Source: Nectonema munidae (lineage: Eukaryota; Nematomorpha; Nectonematoida; Nectonematidae). Taken from it: 64,000 nt of DNA. The stretch lies in the NCBI GenBank assembly GCA_030549495.1, contig JAUIRK010000292.1:679001-743000 (forward strand). Direction: 5' to 3'. Made by a program: the position numbers and the translations under genes. The notes under the pieces are model-generated. The model saw nothing but the letters and a program-made list of their open reading frames with translations. It was not told the DNA's origin and did no database searches. Below, in pieces: positions 1-11,959 of the stretch; within the stretch, counting starts at the first letter, position 1, and each line of letters starts with the position of its first letter.

Positions 1-838
1 TGTCACGGCTTAGAGATGCTCGTAAAAAAGGATATCCGTACTTTTCAGAAAACAAAACTTTTATGTCTAATTTTTGATCTTTGGCCTGTCCTATATGTAT
101 GAGACACCCCAAATAGGCAAGCAAGTATTCAAAGGAAAACTTATTATAGCAAGGTTTCAAGTTTATCCACTTAGGATCATCTAATCTAAAAAAGTAAATT
201 TTAAAAATAAAAAATAAATAATCTATCAACACACTCTCAACTTAGATCCCAGAAATAAACCAAACTATCTACAGCCCAAAATCTCGTTAAATGAAAATAA
301 CGTACGAGTTGTTTTTTTGAAATTTAGAAGGATCATGGTAGTAAAACATTAGGCTTATTTGGCTTTTAAAAATTTGTTGGATTACGAAATGGTGAACACT
401 CAAAAAAGCTTTATATATTTTTGATTTGCTGTAATATACAAAGTAAAAGTACAATGAAAGTAAAGTTTGATCATAAACTTGTTTTGCTTATTCGCGTTAT
501 AAGAAATTTCACTGAAGACGGTTGAATGGAAGTTTCAACATTTAGATATGATTAGAAGGTAAGCAAAAAAGCCTACACCTGCCTAGTTTCTCAGTAATCC
601 ATTGATTGTTTTCTATATATTACTTTTATCACTTATATGTACTTGTTCAAAAGAAACAAACTATTTTGGACAAAAAGCTAGGTACACAAAAAACTAAAGA
701 AAAGTTCATTCAATTACAAAACTGAAAAGCTAAAAATAAATATAGTGATTTTGTGAGGTATTTTTTCATTTTTATTTCACCATTATTGAATAATATCTCT
801 CCTATAACTTGTTCTTAGAAAAATTGAAAGAAACTTAC
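1..838. other. AT-rich non-coding left edge
   Basis: No convincing reading frame or repeat end is visible. If the piggyBac-like exon to its right really uses the splice donor at 838, this stretch is the start of its intron. Confidence 0.4.
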
Positions 839-1194
839 TTATAATTAGCATCGAGCTTGAGTTTGGTCATATATATGTACGTCAAAATCTCTTGCGTGAA
901 AAAAAGATGGAAAATTTTGTTCAAGTCTTTGAGACCAAGTGCCAAATCTCTAGGCCCAGGTGGTAGTCTAGACACATTTCTCAAGTTTGAAGAAACTGGT
1001 CTGCCTGAGTTTGAGAACATTGGTTCCCATTTATATTTTGTTCCGTCTGGAGCCGACAAAGAATCATTTTGAAGGTTTTCTGTAGATGAACCTTCACTTT
1101 CAAAAACAGTATACTCATTCAACGAGTATATATCGGATGCATCTTCCGAACTATTACTCTCGCTTGAAGAACAAATGAGTGAGGAACTCGACAT
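839..1194 (-). CDS. piggyBac-like transposase N-terminal exon (partial)
   Basis: Reading leftward from the ATG at 1194, about 118 codons are open. The first ~45 residues are rich in Ser, Glu and Asp, as in piggyBac transposases and PGBD proteins. A short linker (KYKWEPMF) follows, then the block LNKIFHLFFTQEILTYI, which matches the opening of the piggyBac DDE domain, where the family shows F-x-LFFT-x-EIL. The frame ends exactly at a consensus splice donor (AA|GTAAGT, 838 down), so this may be a true first exon whose DDE part lies left of the window. It could be a domesticated PGBD-type gene or a truncated transposon copy; the catalytic aspartates are not in view. Family call fairly sure, gene status open. 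Confidence 0.6.
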
Positions 1195-2262
1195 TTTCAA
1201 TAATGGGTGGAATCAATGAAATGGAACGGGTAAAGTTTACACACAAAAATTGGTCAGAAACTGTTGCCAAGTATTTTGGTAAAAAAGAATTATCCTCGTG
1301 TTCATTCCTTTTGAAACGGCATGAACCACGTGACGCTATATTTTATAAGAAGCTTGCTTTTGTTTACACATATTTACTTGCATACAAAATTTTCATCATA
1401 CACATGGTGGAACTTACACACAAATATCGATTAGAAATGTTGGCAAGTAATTTAGCCAAAAGTTGTTTCATCATCATTTGTTTTATATGTGGAGAAAATC
1501 AGATGATGTTCTTCATAATAGTGTGTTTGGGTTAAAACACCTGTTCCATAATAAATCAAAATTAGAATAGCAATTTTCTCAAAGATATAGACGATGGGCT
1601 TTTTGTCCAACTATCCGTCTTTCGTGTTATGCATTTTGCTCCGTCTTGCGAAGGTTATGATTAGGATGTTAAAATTTACTGGATAATCCTCATCTGTGGA
1701 TATCCGATACTTCTTTAATTATAATGCGTCAATTTATACTCTATTCGCAGCATAAATATAAAAAACCCATCAAAGCTGATATTCAACTCTAGTCATAGTT
1801 TTAGCACTAAATCTGGGGTGATGGTTTCACTATTTTCAAGAATATTCTATGTCAACAATAATCTTGATTTACTTTGTTCAAAGTTATAACAAATAAAAGA
1901 ACTATTTATACATAACGCTTATCTAGAAATTATATTTGAAAATGTTTTAACAAGTTACATGTCAGATGAAACTCTCCTTAAAAGATTTATTAATTAATTT
2001 GTTTTAAATTTTTTGTTAATTATTTATTTAAATTAGCTTCTAATAACGGTTAATGTTAACAAACCTACTTTGAATTGTAAGAGAATGACTTCCATTTTTT
2101 ATTAAAAATGTAAATAAGAAAGCTAAATCAAGCATAATTATTTAGAATTTGGAATCCGAAACAAGGATAGACTTAATTTGAAATGCCTATTTGTTAAAAA
2201 TTATAAAACTTCTCCATATGTTGTAATGAATATTGCTCGGTATTGGGTTGTGTATATCAATG
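1195..2262. other. AT-rich spacer
   Basis: A plus-strand open frame at 1179-1535 is low-complexity in character and shows no recognisable motif; nothing else is supported here. Confidence 0.35.
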
Positions 2263-2376
2263 TGTGCTTTGTGTGGTCGAAAATATATTGGTCAAATTAG
2301 TACACCCCTCTTTATAAGATTTGGAGAACATAGAAATGCTGTTTTTAACATAAATTTGGTTATGTTGATCGAGTGA
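2263..2376 (+). pseudogene. GIY-YIG endonuclease fragment, Penelope-like retroelement
   Basis: A 37-codon frame reads CALCGRKYIGQIS and then RFGEHRNAVFN before a stop. The C-x-x-C, K-Y-I-G and R-x-x-EHR pattern is the GIY-YIG endonuclease core found at the C-terminus of Penelope-like retroelements. No reverse transcriptase is readable upstream, so this is a short 3' scrap. A free-standing GIY-YIG gene is the alternative, but the sequence is too short to argue for it. Confidence 0.45.
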
Positions 2377-2399
2377 CAAACGAAATATTTTATTGAAAA

Positions 2400-2470
2400 C
2401 CTCGTATTAACCCTATTAGTGCTGGGGGGGGCATAAAACGCCACCCACCCCCTTCACCAAAAAAAAGCTG
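2400..2470. repeat. TTAACCCTATTAGTGC plus G-run, possible transposon end
   Basis: TTAACCC followed by a run of G then a C-rich stretch stands out from the AT background and resembles the TTAA-CCC ends of the piggyBac-type MITEs elsewhere in the window. The partner end was not found. Confidence 0.25.
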
Positions 2471-3555
2471 AATCATATCCCTTCAAATTTTGTGACTTTT
2501 CCTAAAATCGCTAGCTGCATCTTTTTATTCAAAATTATACATGCGTTTAATTTGTCAAAAGGTCTAGAAAAAATGAAACCATTTTCATGGTAGTTGCTTT
2601 AGGAAATTTGATTCTTGAATTTTTATGCTACGAATTAGTCCTATATTACCTTCAATACTGAACTGATTTCTGGTTTAGTAATAGTCATTTAGAAATAACG
2701 GAAACAAACACATGTGAATAATTATTATTCAAAAGTCTTTGTTGAATTTTCAAAAATATAAGAAAAATCAGTGATGGAAACACAAACTTTGCAATAAGGA
2801 TATGAGTTATTATAGAAAATAGACTCTCTGCCAATCAATCGCGTTATTGCGAACTTGCTTATGTCATCACTTCAATAATATGCACCAATTTGTCCAGTCC
2901 CCTGTACAAAATTAACACGTAAATTAGACCTTTTATAATCAACTTGCTTATCTTGCACAAAAAAGCTTTAATATCGTGATAACATTAAAGCAATCAAAAT
3001 ATTTGTTTCTCATACTTTTGTATACGCTTGCGTAGATAGAAAGACACTCATAAAGCAATAAAGTTATTGCCCTGACTGGCTACCCCTCTGATCACCTTAT
3101 AACGGGGCATAGATGGAGAAAAACTCAATATAAGATTAAAAATAAACCTAGACTTTGTAAAGAAAACCCAAGATTAATGAATTATATTGAAAAATAAGGT
3201 AATTTTTAATTATATACTAAAAATATTGGTTGATTAATTATCTTTTTCAATCTATTTATATTTGGTTCAGTCTTGTAAGTCGGACAGTAGTCTTTTTTCA
3301 ATCGTTTCCAGTTAATACATAAAGAATTCTTTTTCCTTATGTGTTGTTTTGCTAGAACATGTAATGTTTATTTGACAAAAATATCGTTCAACAGAATGAG
3401 TTAGTATTTGCATGACTAGATTAATTTAAATACTTGGATCAATAAAGCATATGTAATCTGGTATTTTTAAATTTTCATCATAATTAAAATTCTTTTTTTT
3501 TAAAAAGTTTACTTAAAAAAATAAGAGAAAAATTTAAACATTAACAAAGGATAGT
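2471..3555. other. AT-rich spacer, nothing recognised
   Basis: No reading frame, terminal repeat or RNA signal could be supported. Confidence 0.3.
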
Positions 3556-3795
3556 TTGCCTAAGTTAAACTTAAATTGTAGACTAGATGCTCTCCAGTTC
3601 AAGTCTCTTGAATCCATTATTCTTTACATTTTATTTACAACTATGGAAAACGGATTCTATGCACCATATGGTTTTGCCCACGAAGAAAGTAAAGAAACAA
3701 AAATTTTAATAGAAATCTTTTTGAATCATTATATTTATCCATATTTCGAAGGTTTAAAAACTAATAGTAAATATTTGAAAAAACCCCAAGATTAA
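3556..3795 (+). CDS. Unassigned open frame, 79 codons
   Basis: The frame reads with ordinary amino-acid composition (LDALQFKSLESIILYILF, then MENGFYAPYGFAHEE, then IFLNHYIYPYF) and ends with a stop just before an inverted pair of CCAAG-containing words at 3815-3880. No ATG opens it: the first in-frame ATG gives only the last ~50 residues. It could be a terminal exon of an unknown gene or a transposon piece. I do not recognise the family. Confidence 0.25.
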   Translation: MPKLNLNCRLDALQFKSLESIILYILFTTMENGFYAPYGFAHEESKETKILIEIFLNHYIYPYFEGLKTNSKYLKKPQD

Positions 3796-4059
3796 AAGAT
3801 AAGAAACCTAGAAACCAAGCATTGTATCAAGAAACCAAGATCTTGGTTTAAAAACCAAGGAATGGTATCCCTGGATCTTATAAGCAATACTACTTTTGTA
3901 CTAATGTACAAGCATAGATAAGACATTTTATTTAGATTTACATACTCTTTATTTTTGATTGTTCAATTTTTTCTCCTTTTAAAAATTGTTCTTGTGGAGG
4001 TACCTATGTCTGTTAAACTTAAAAATTTTGATATCATAAGTATCGTGCTATTACTGCTG

Positions 4060-5145
4060 CGGAACTAAATGTACTAAAACAATAGCTGATGATGATCTTA
4101 AAGTAACGCTTAATACACTACTTACTTGACTGAAATCTTCGGATAAAATCAAGGATTCTTACGAAAAAAGTGGAACAAAGCGTAAAAGAATAAGAAAGTC
4201 TTTACCCCGATGTTGAAGAGGCTCTTTTTCTTTGGTTCAAAAATGCTACATCCCAAAACATTCCTGTTCCGGACTTGTAATTTTGGCTAAAGCCAAAATT
4301 TTGTTTCTGATTTAAATCATTACGAATTTAAATGCAGTGAAGGTTGGTTCACATGTTTAAAAAATGCCATGGTAATACTTCGGACAAGTTGTGGTGAAGC
4401 AAAAGATGTTCCAGCAAAACGAATGGTTTGAAAAAATTTTGCCTCCAATTTTGAATACCTATGCACTTGAAGATGTTTATAATGTTGACGAAACAGGTTT
4501 GTTTTCTAAATTATTACCGTCTTCGTCATTTATGCTAAAAGGAGAAAATGCCATGACGGGGAATTATCAAAAGAAAGACTATATTAGTAGGAGCAAACAT
4601 TACAGGTAAGGATAAACTTTTCCTACTGGTAATTGGCAAATCGCAGAAGACCCCCGTTGTTTTAAATGTGTCAAAAGTTTGCTAACAGAATATAAAGCTT
4701 GGGTGGATCGTAGAATATTTCTTACATGTTTGGAAAAGCTAAATAGCCTTTTTCGATCCCAAAAGCGACATGGTCTACCTATGAATCGTCAAGCTTGGTC
4801 TTTAGTCACTAGTGAAACTTTAAAATTGTTTTAAACATGCTGGATTCGTACAGTCTATAGAAGAATACACAAGTGATTCGGAGAGTGTCACAGAAAACAC
4901 CGTTTGTGCTAGAAAAAGCTACGAACATCATCTGGTTTGAAGTTGACGCCAAATTATTTATTACCGCTCCTCATTCTATTATAAAAAATATTTCCGATAG
5001 GTGTTTTCAAAGGCAAGAACTAAATTCAAGCATTAAATATTTATGCTTTAGAAATGTTTGATTGTATGAAGAAGGTTGAAAACTTCATGAGACAATGCAA
5101 AAACTCATCTTTAATACAAACACACATCGTTGATTTTTTTTAAAT
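4060..5145 (+). pseudogene. Tigger/pogo-type DNA transposon transposase remnant
   Basis: Shifting between frames, the tract gives a CENP-B-type DNA-binding region (KRKRIRKSL, then VEEALFLWFKNATSQNIPVP, then SEGWFTCLKK) followed by the start of the DDE domain with the family hallmark YNVDETGLF at about 4483-4510. Later pieces (LTCLEKLNSLFRSQKR, then LPMNRQAWSL) fit the region around the second catalytic residue, but the expected DNxxAH block is missing. Several stops and frame changes break it, and no terminal inverted repeats were located. An old, inactive Tc1/mariner-superfamily copy of the Tigger branch. Confidence 0.75.
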
Positions 5146-7189
5146 AAAATTCAATATTTTACTGTATTTTTTAGCTTTAGTTATCGCTGACAGATGGCCA
5201 CAACCAAAGCAAGAAGGAGGGGACCTTGCCAAAAATTTGACAAATGACACTTTTGTTGAGTAGACAACTTGCCAAAAACTAACAAGAGAGAGCAGGGTTC
5301 GAAAGTGAACAAAAATGAGTTGTCATTTGCAACGCCCCCGTATTATTATTAACTCATTGAAAGAGATAAAACTCAGTAAAAAACAACATTGAACAGAATT
5401 GAAATTGAAGCTTTGATTTTTGCATTAGACTCACATTTTCATCGGTTAGCACTTGAATTTTTATATCAGCATCTAGATCTAATCTTGAAATTTTCATACC
5501 GATGCATTTCAAATATTTATCTAACATAAAATAGATAAGTCTGTTCTTGCCCGACTACTATAAACTTAAATGTACTAAATTTAAGAATTGTGAAAACTTG
5601 AGCAAATAATTATTTTTAAATTTTTATGCCCTTATTGAGATGCTGAATATCACGTTATATAATGAATTGTGATGGGAAGAACTTGCAGCTTGGACTAAAA
5701 CTGTACCTCAATCTTTTGCCAAGCCTCTATTTTTCATTCTATCTAAGCATAAGCCCTTATCCCCAGCTCATGGTAGTTTTTTTGGGTCGAGCTATAATCT
5801 CTGAAAATATGTTTCCCGTATCCTTGCAAACCCCGCAATAATTCCATTTGCCTTGTTCTGTAAATTTTGTTATTTCTAGAAAAGTCTGTTCGATCGAACT
5901 ATAATGGGTATTTCACATTTACATTTCAATACTTTAATCTTAAAAGTACCAAATTGTGAAACAAAAACTTTTAGTTTTCCTTTGTAATAATGTAAACAAC
6001 TATTTTAGAAAATTTTCTTAAAGCTGTGATATATATTACCTTTGCCTCCGAAATAAGTTTTCATGAGATATTTATATGAGAGCTCATTACTTAAACAAAA
6101 AATAACATTAATTTTAAATAAAAAATGAAAATTAGATCAAACCCTATTCATATAAAGATTTGAATATAATGGACGTTTATCCCATATCGGGGTATAAAAT
6201 ATAAAAATAGCAAAAAGTTTATTTTGCAGAATAAAATACAAAACTAAGCAAAGTAACAAACTCATTTACGTTGTCTTTCGTTATAACATGACCGGCGTGG
6301 TAGAGATAAACCATAACGAATAGAAGTTCCTGCTATGTCACTAATAAGTCTTCGTGAAAACACTTTTTTTCAACCAAATTTGTTCCAGGTTTGATCTTTT
6401 CAATTTTTATCATTGATTTTTATATACAATTTCCATGCACTATTCATCAAAAGCGACAGTGTCCATGAGAAATATGGCCACCACAACTTTTTAGACCTTA
6501 TTCTAATCCTATATGCAGAAATATTTTTATCAACGCCCCCCGCCCATTTAGCTCTTATATGGTTCTATACACTTGGGAATATGAACATTTTCTTTTTTTT
6601 TTACTTTCACGACACCATCTTCTAGCATATGAACTCGGTTCTAATCCATACAGATTTGAAATAACTGTGACCGGTTTATTATCGTTCCGCAGAACCATTA
6701 TTTTATTTACCTGATATACTGCATCTGTTTCACCTCTGTTTTTTTGGTTGGCAATCATATTGAAAATGTGGAAAAAAAATGTTATCGATGAAATTACCGT
6801 GGATGAACAACTTTCACATCGATCAATTACACTGAAAATCAAAATGGCAATAATAAATATTTTTTTGTGTTAACAATTTTAAAGAATTTGCGACTTTTGA
6901 GTTAGGAAGGGAAGGGGTTAGAGAAAAAATTTTTATAAATATTTTTAAATTACTGAAATATACTTTGTATCTTCCTTGATTGGATAAATTTTTTTATGAT
7001 TATGTGTTTTACGCCATTTTTACACTGTAATGTCCAAAAAGGAGCACAGAAATGAAAAATATAGACGATAATGTTTTAAAAATGATTTTAAATTTAAACG
7101 ATTTTTAGTGAAAATTTTATCCTCAATCAAAATAAGTTTTTAAATTTGAGTTTTTTGAGGAAATTGTTTTTTTTCAGATTTTGTTTTTT
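5146..7189. other. AT-rich spacer with one short C-poor patch
   Basis: A slightly GC-richer patch at 5190-5340 (ACAGATGGCCACAACC onward) may be a repeat relic, but no second copy was found. The small frames at 6413-6625 and 6555-6842 lie opposite each other and look random. Confidence 0.3.
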
Positions 7190-8165
7190 TTTTCCGAAAT
7201 GTCAAACTTGATTGATAATTCCACACATTCTTGAACCCTAATTGCGAAAATGAAGTCCTAAAATGAACTCAGTATCGTAACAAAAGAAATTGAAAATATA
7301 TTTATTTAAAATAAGAAAGTATGTTTTGAGATAATTTTCAGGCATACATCACTATTTCTATTTGCATTATGACACATTTTTTTTACAGTAGTCGTCAAAA
7401 CTCAGCCAAAAGAAGTCAATTTTTGAAAAATAATTTCACGCGAAGCTAAAAAATTTGATTGATATTTCCACATCCTAATTACGAAAATTGAGTCCAAAAA
7501 TGAAATCAGCATGGTGATCTAGTATAAAAAATATATTTGTTTGAAAATATACATAATATTCTATAAATAATTTTTAGTAGTCAACTATACAAATATGATT
7601 GGCATTTTTATATGTTCTAATTGCAAAAAAATGAGTTAATAAATAAAATCATATATAAAAAATATACTTTGTTTAAAATTTGAATAATATTCTAGGATAC
7701 AATTTTAAGTCGTGACCGCAACATCGATTAAAACTTTCAGACATTTTGACAACCTAATTGCGAAAAATAACTTCGTAATTTAAATAGGTATAGTTGATTT
7801 ACTATAAAAAAACTTTTTTTTAATTTGAATAATATTTGTAGACGCAATTATCAGGTGTAAACCACAAATTTTATTGAAACTTTCAGTATTTTTTATTCCC
7901 TAATTCCGAAAATTGAGTACGGAAATGAAGTCAGCATGATTGATTTAGTATAAAAATATATATTTTATTTAAAATTTGAATAATATTGTTGGAGAATAAT
8001 TTCAGACGTAAATCTCAAACTTGACTGACAATTTCAAAAAAAAATTTACACCCAAATTATGAAAACTCAGCTTAGAAATGAAATCAGCATGGTCGATTTG
8101 GTATAAAAAAATTAATTTTATTTAAAATTAGAATGAATGTTTTCGTAAGCAATTTTGATTGACAT
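7190..8165. repeat. Diverged tandem array, ~145-bp unit
   Basis: The phrase T-x-CGAAAATTGAGTCC recurs in altered form near 7240, 7478, 7622, 7760, 7903 and 8055, each time followed by a word like GAAATCAGCATGGT and then by a T-rich line ending in TTGAATAATATT. Spacing is 138-152 bp after a first, longer interval of ~238 bp, so about six degenerate units are present. No coding potential. Minisatellite or relic of internal repeats of a larger element. Confidence 0.6.
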
Positions 8166-8729
8166 TTGCTAAAAAGTTGCCGTATTTATTGGAAAAATAT
8201 GCATGCAGAGGTGTTATGTGTTCCAATATATTATATGATTATATTTTCAAGGGTGTATCTAATATAAAAACTAAGTTATAAGTTATAGATAGACCTTATA
8301 TAGTATAAAAATTTTGTTAAAAAAAGTACATTTGATTTTGATTGACAGTTTTTGACATTAGGAGGTCATTCAACTATCGTGAAAATAGTATTAAAAGATG
8401 GAGCTATCAATTTTAAGAAAAGTCACAAAATTTGAGCGCATATATAATTCAGCCAATTTTGTACAATGGGTCATTTATAGGGTTAATATACCAAGCCATA
8501 ATGCGAAGTAAAACAAGAAAAAACATGCACATGATTATTTCAATGAAATTGCGTATCAGTTGTTGTGTGCATGTTCCTCTGTAACTTTTCTATTTAGATT
8601 GAAGATAATATCTTTTTATTCTGCCGTTCTTGAACCGATAACACAGTCTCTACAAGCAGTTCAGTTAGATTTAACTCAGGTTCATGAACAGTTTGAAACT
8701 TACTAGCTATAATTCGCACTCATCCAAGC
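8166..8729. other. Spacer between tandem array and hAT remnant
   Basis: Mostly AT-rich; the 3' part (from ~8600) begins to show the stray codons of the hAT remnant that follows. Nothing else supported. Confidence 0.3.
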
Positions 8730-9742
8730 AAAGCAGAAGAACACTTTAAAATGGACATATTTGAAAAAGTAACAGAAATATCAGAGCATTTAAACATTGA
8801 AATCCATGTTCCACGTCAATGTAGCAGACAAACTGATAGAACTGCAAACTTACAATATTGAACACTATTTTCGAATGAGTGATACTGTATATATTCCCAG
8901 TAGTGGGATTCAGCCGGTTCGTTAGAACCGTCTCACGAAATTTTGTTTATTGGGAAATAACCAAAATTGATCTGTTTATTTGCTGACAAATTTGACTTTT
9001 TTGTAACAGAACCGGCTGACAAAAAATTTGAATCCCACTACTGTTCCATACATTGACTTTCTCATTAGCTCACTAAAATTCAGATTCCCTGAAAAAGAGA
9101 CCATAAGTCAGTCTAATCCTCTTTCATCCATCTCAAATGATAAAGCTCTCACGTGAAGAACTATATTGAAAAAATGGTTGAACTTTCCAAAACATATCAA
9201 CTTGAAAATTTTGAAACTGATGTTTTAAACTGGTTTGATTATTATTGCTCAATATCTTCAGAGACACAAACCACTACAGTAAAGAATATGCTGAATTGTT
9301 GAACTATACAGATTTTTATCCATCAGTTAGGAGTGCTATACTTATTCTATTAACTTTATCTGTGACTATTTGTACCGTAGAAAGATATTTCAGTACTCTT
9401 CGCCGAGTAAAGATGTGGATAAGATCAACTATGTCAGATGACCGCCTTTCTGGTCAATGCATGCTTAGCGTACATAGAAGAAAAGTTAATGAAGAAAGAA
9501 AAAATTCCATGGAAAGAATTGTAAACAAATTCGGAACAGATCGAAGACGACTTCCGTTTCTTTTTGACCAATTGAAGCAGCTCTGCCCTCCAAGTTATAT
9601 TTTATTATGTATATATACCTATATCCCTATACACGTTCTCTTTTCTTGTAAAAGCTTTATTTTCCTCATAAGCTATGTGTTATTTTTGTTTGTAATGCAT
9701 TTTTCAATAAAGGATTTATTTTTAGGGTATAGTAAAATATAG
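8730..9742 (+). pseudogene. hAT transposase remnant (C-terminal dimerisation domain)
   Basis: The longest piece (9245-9742) carries the hAT C-terminal dimerisation signature: FYPSVRSAILILLTLSVT, then ERYFSTLRRVKMWIRSTM, then DDRLSGQCMLSVHR. This resembles the ZMYM1/P52rIPK-like branch of hAT. Upstream pieces (HLNIEIHVPRQC at ~8800; YIDFLISSLKFRFPEKE at ~9047) belong to the same protein in other frames. A 146-bp MITE interrupts the coding tract. Stops and frame changes make it inactive. A related minus-strand remnant lies at 55420-55590. Confidence 0.75.
8898..9043. mobile_element. MITE nested in the hAT remnant
   Basis: Ends are CAGTAGTGGGATTCA on the left and its reverse complement on the right, with GCCGGTTC / GAACCGGC further in. 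Both sides are flanked by TTCC (8894-8897 and 9044-9047), a 4-bp direct repeat that restores the host hAT codons when the insert is removed. 146 bp, no coding capacity. Confidence 0.75.
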
Positions 9743-10865
9743 CATTTTACATAATAATAAATAAAGTATAATTTGTTAAGCAAAAATCTATAAAATGGGG
9801 AAAACATATTTAAAGCAGCAGATCAAATTGAGGTTGAAATTAAGATAAAGAGTTTTAGAGGAAAGACTAGTATAATCCTTATTAATCTCTTAATAATCTT
9901 ATAGGTGAAAACCGTAAGGTTTAAGTTATGTAACACCCCTTCAGACTAAAAAAAATCAGTTCTACTCAGTAGTACAGAATCAGTTTTAGTTAAAAGAATA
10001 ATTAAATCATTAAATGGAATCAAAAAAAATTTGCCCCTTGTAAATAATCCTGCCGGCGCTTATGTCGCTGGTATATATCAAGAGAACGAAAACAGTTTTT
10101 GTGAAATACTAAGATCCATACTCCGCGGTAGGCGCACTAGGGGTCACTCGTGTGGGTTTACGGGAACCGCACATAAAATACGGGTGTGGGTCATTTGTTC
10201 AAAACTTACTGCCGAGTGGGACTAGTGTGATTTCAATATTAGTATTGCAGGGAGGGTTAAGTTATTTGCGAATTAATTCTTGAAAAATCGTATAATTTAT
10301 ACGATATTCATTCATAGCTCATATCTGAGTGTATAAATTAACATCAGTAAAGTATATCACTTCACACTGACACTTTTACATCATCAAAGTTTCATTTGTT
10401 TCTTTAGACAATACATAGGAATTTTCCTACACTTTTTGTTGTTGAGAGTAATGTTTATGTATCATGGCAACAAGTGCTGTTGGCCAGCGTAACTTCAGTC
10501 TTGCTAACCATTTTAATTGAAAAGTCAAACCGTCATTGATATTCTATTTTAAACAGCGTTATAAAAAAATAAAATGTTCTTTTAAACCTAACATCATAAA
10601 AAGTCAATGTATAAAAATTAGCATTTAAAGACTCTCTATCAAAATGAAAATGTTCTTAGACGGTTGATTGTTTTAATTTAAAATTGCGGGTTTGGTGCCG
10701 GTTTAAATTTGAAATTGCGGGTTTGGTGTGGGTTTTAAATTTTAAATGCACGGAGGTTGCGCGTTTTTTTATTGCGGAAGCAAAATATTAAAATACGTAG
10801 CGGGCGCTGTGAACAAATTTTTACAACCCGCATATGTCCCACTTTTCTGTACCCTCCATATTGAA
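9743..10865. other. Repeat-like patches in AT-rich spacer
   Basis: Two GC-richer islands stand out: 10050-10250 (contains an open frame, 10031-10225, with no motif) and 10680-10820, where GAAATTGCGGGTTTGG is duplicated in tandem (~30-bp period). Both look like pieces of unidentified repeats. Confidence 0.35.
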
Positions 10866-10869
10866 TCAA

Positions 10870-11200
10870 CACAATTAGATGACAATCGGCCTACAGAGTA
10901 GAAACCACGGCTAGAGAAGGATTTTTCATTCCTACAGCCAGAAGTCATGTACACCTGCCCTTAAGTAATTGACAACTATGACAAACAATAATATACATAT
11001 TTTAGCAAATCATGTAATAGCACAAATCATGATCCAGTAAGCTACTGGAAACTAAAATAATCCATCTTTCCACAGCTGGCTAAGCTTGCTTGTCAATATT
11101 TACAAATCTTTTTTTACTAATCAGAATCAGAATTTGAATCGGATTTTGAAATTCTGAATCAGAATTTTAGAAATAAAAAAATTCGAAATAGAAAACTGTA
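10870..11200 (+). repeat. Repeat family R, copy 1 (hAT-like, partial)
   Basis: Shares long stretches with 39255-39485 (for example CAGAGTAGAAACCACGG, then GGATTTTTCATTC, then TAAGCTACTGGAAACTAAA) and with the minus-strand copy at 28905-29653, ending in the same AATCAGAAT-rich tail. See the complete copy at 28905 for its boundaries. Confidence 0.7.
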
Positions 11201-11955
11201 ATTAACCATCTCAAACATAATTTGAGCATATAGTTTTTCGACTGAAAGTGCTTTGATATCTCCAACCAACCAACAAAATATTGTAATTTAAATTTTGTAA
11301 AAATGATTAAGCACCTTTATTTTAGTGTTTTGATTGCGTTTCGGTGGGTTTGGGTGAAAAGACAGATTCGTAATTTCCTACCTTAAACCTTTTGCTTTTA
11401 TTTACATCTTCTGTTGATAACTCACCATATGTAGTAAAACGCTTACATTACTATAGACTCTATCTCAACAAATATTTAATTTTTTTGATTCCTATTCACT
11501 GAATTTATCTATACGTTGGTCGAAATAGAATTTAATAGACTTAAGAAGATTTGTTGTAACAAGAATGTTAAAACTTTTTGATTACAAGATCTATAATATA
11601 TAATAATAATAATAATAAATTTGTTAAAAAAATTGGAAAAAAAAGATAAGCATTGAATAGTGTATCGATCAAATGTACCATCGCATAAATTCATTTCTTA
11701 AAGAGATCAAAGGAAGATGGATCTTCATCGGGATGGCTCCAACAGAAGTTCTTGTTCTTTTTGTTCAATATTTTTAAAAATAATTTCATTATGAAAAATT
11801 CCATTATACTTTTCAATTTCTTAGTTAAATAAAGTGCTTATTGCCGTGTATTTACTTTTTGTTCAGTATCCGACATTATATTCTATATTATATTATATTA
11901 TATTAATTTGAGTTAAAATTGTTTCTTTATATCACATCATTCTTTCACACATATT
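11201..11955. other. AT-rich spacer upstream of the LINE
   Basis: Includes short ATT microsatellites (11600-11620) and a TATAT run at 11880-11905 just before the LINE reading frames. No gene seen. Confidence 0.3.
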
Positions 11956-11959
11956 TCAC

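Noticed and set aside
6413-6842. Overlapping frames on both strands
   Set aside because: AT-rich chance frames without motifs or similarity.
7190-8165. CRISPR-like array
   Set aside because: Units are ~145 bp, diverged and without unique spacers; the genome is animal.
10031-10225. 64-codon frame in a GC-rich patch
   Set aside because: No motif, low-complexity turns, and the patch resembles repeat sequence.
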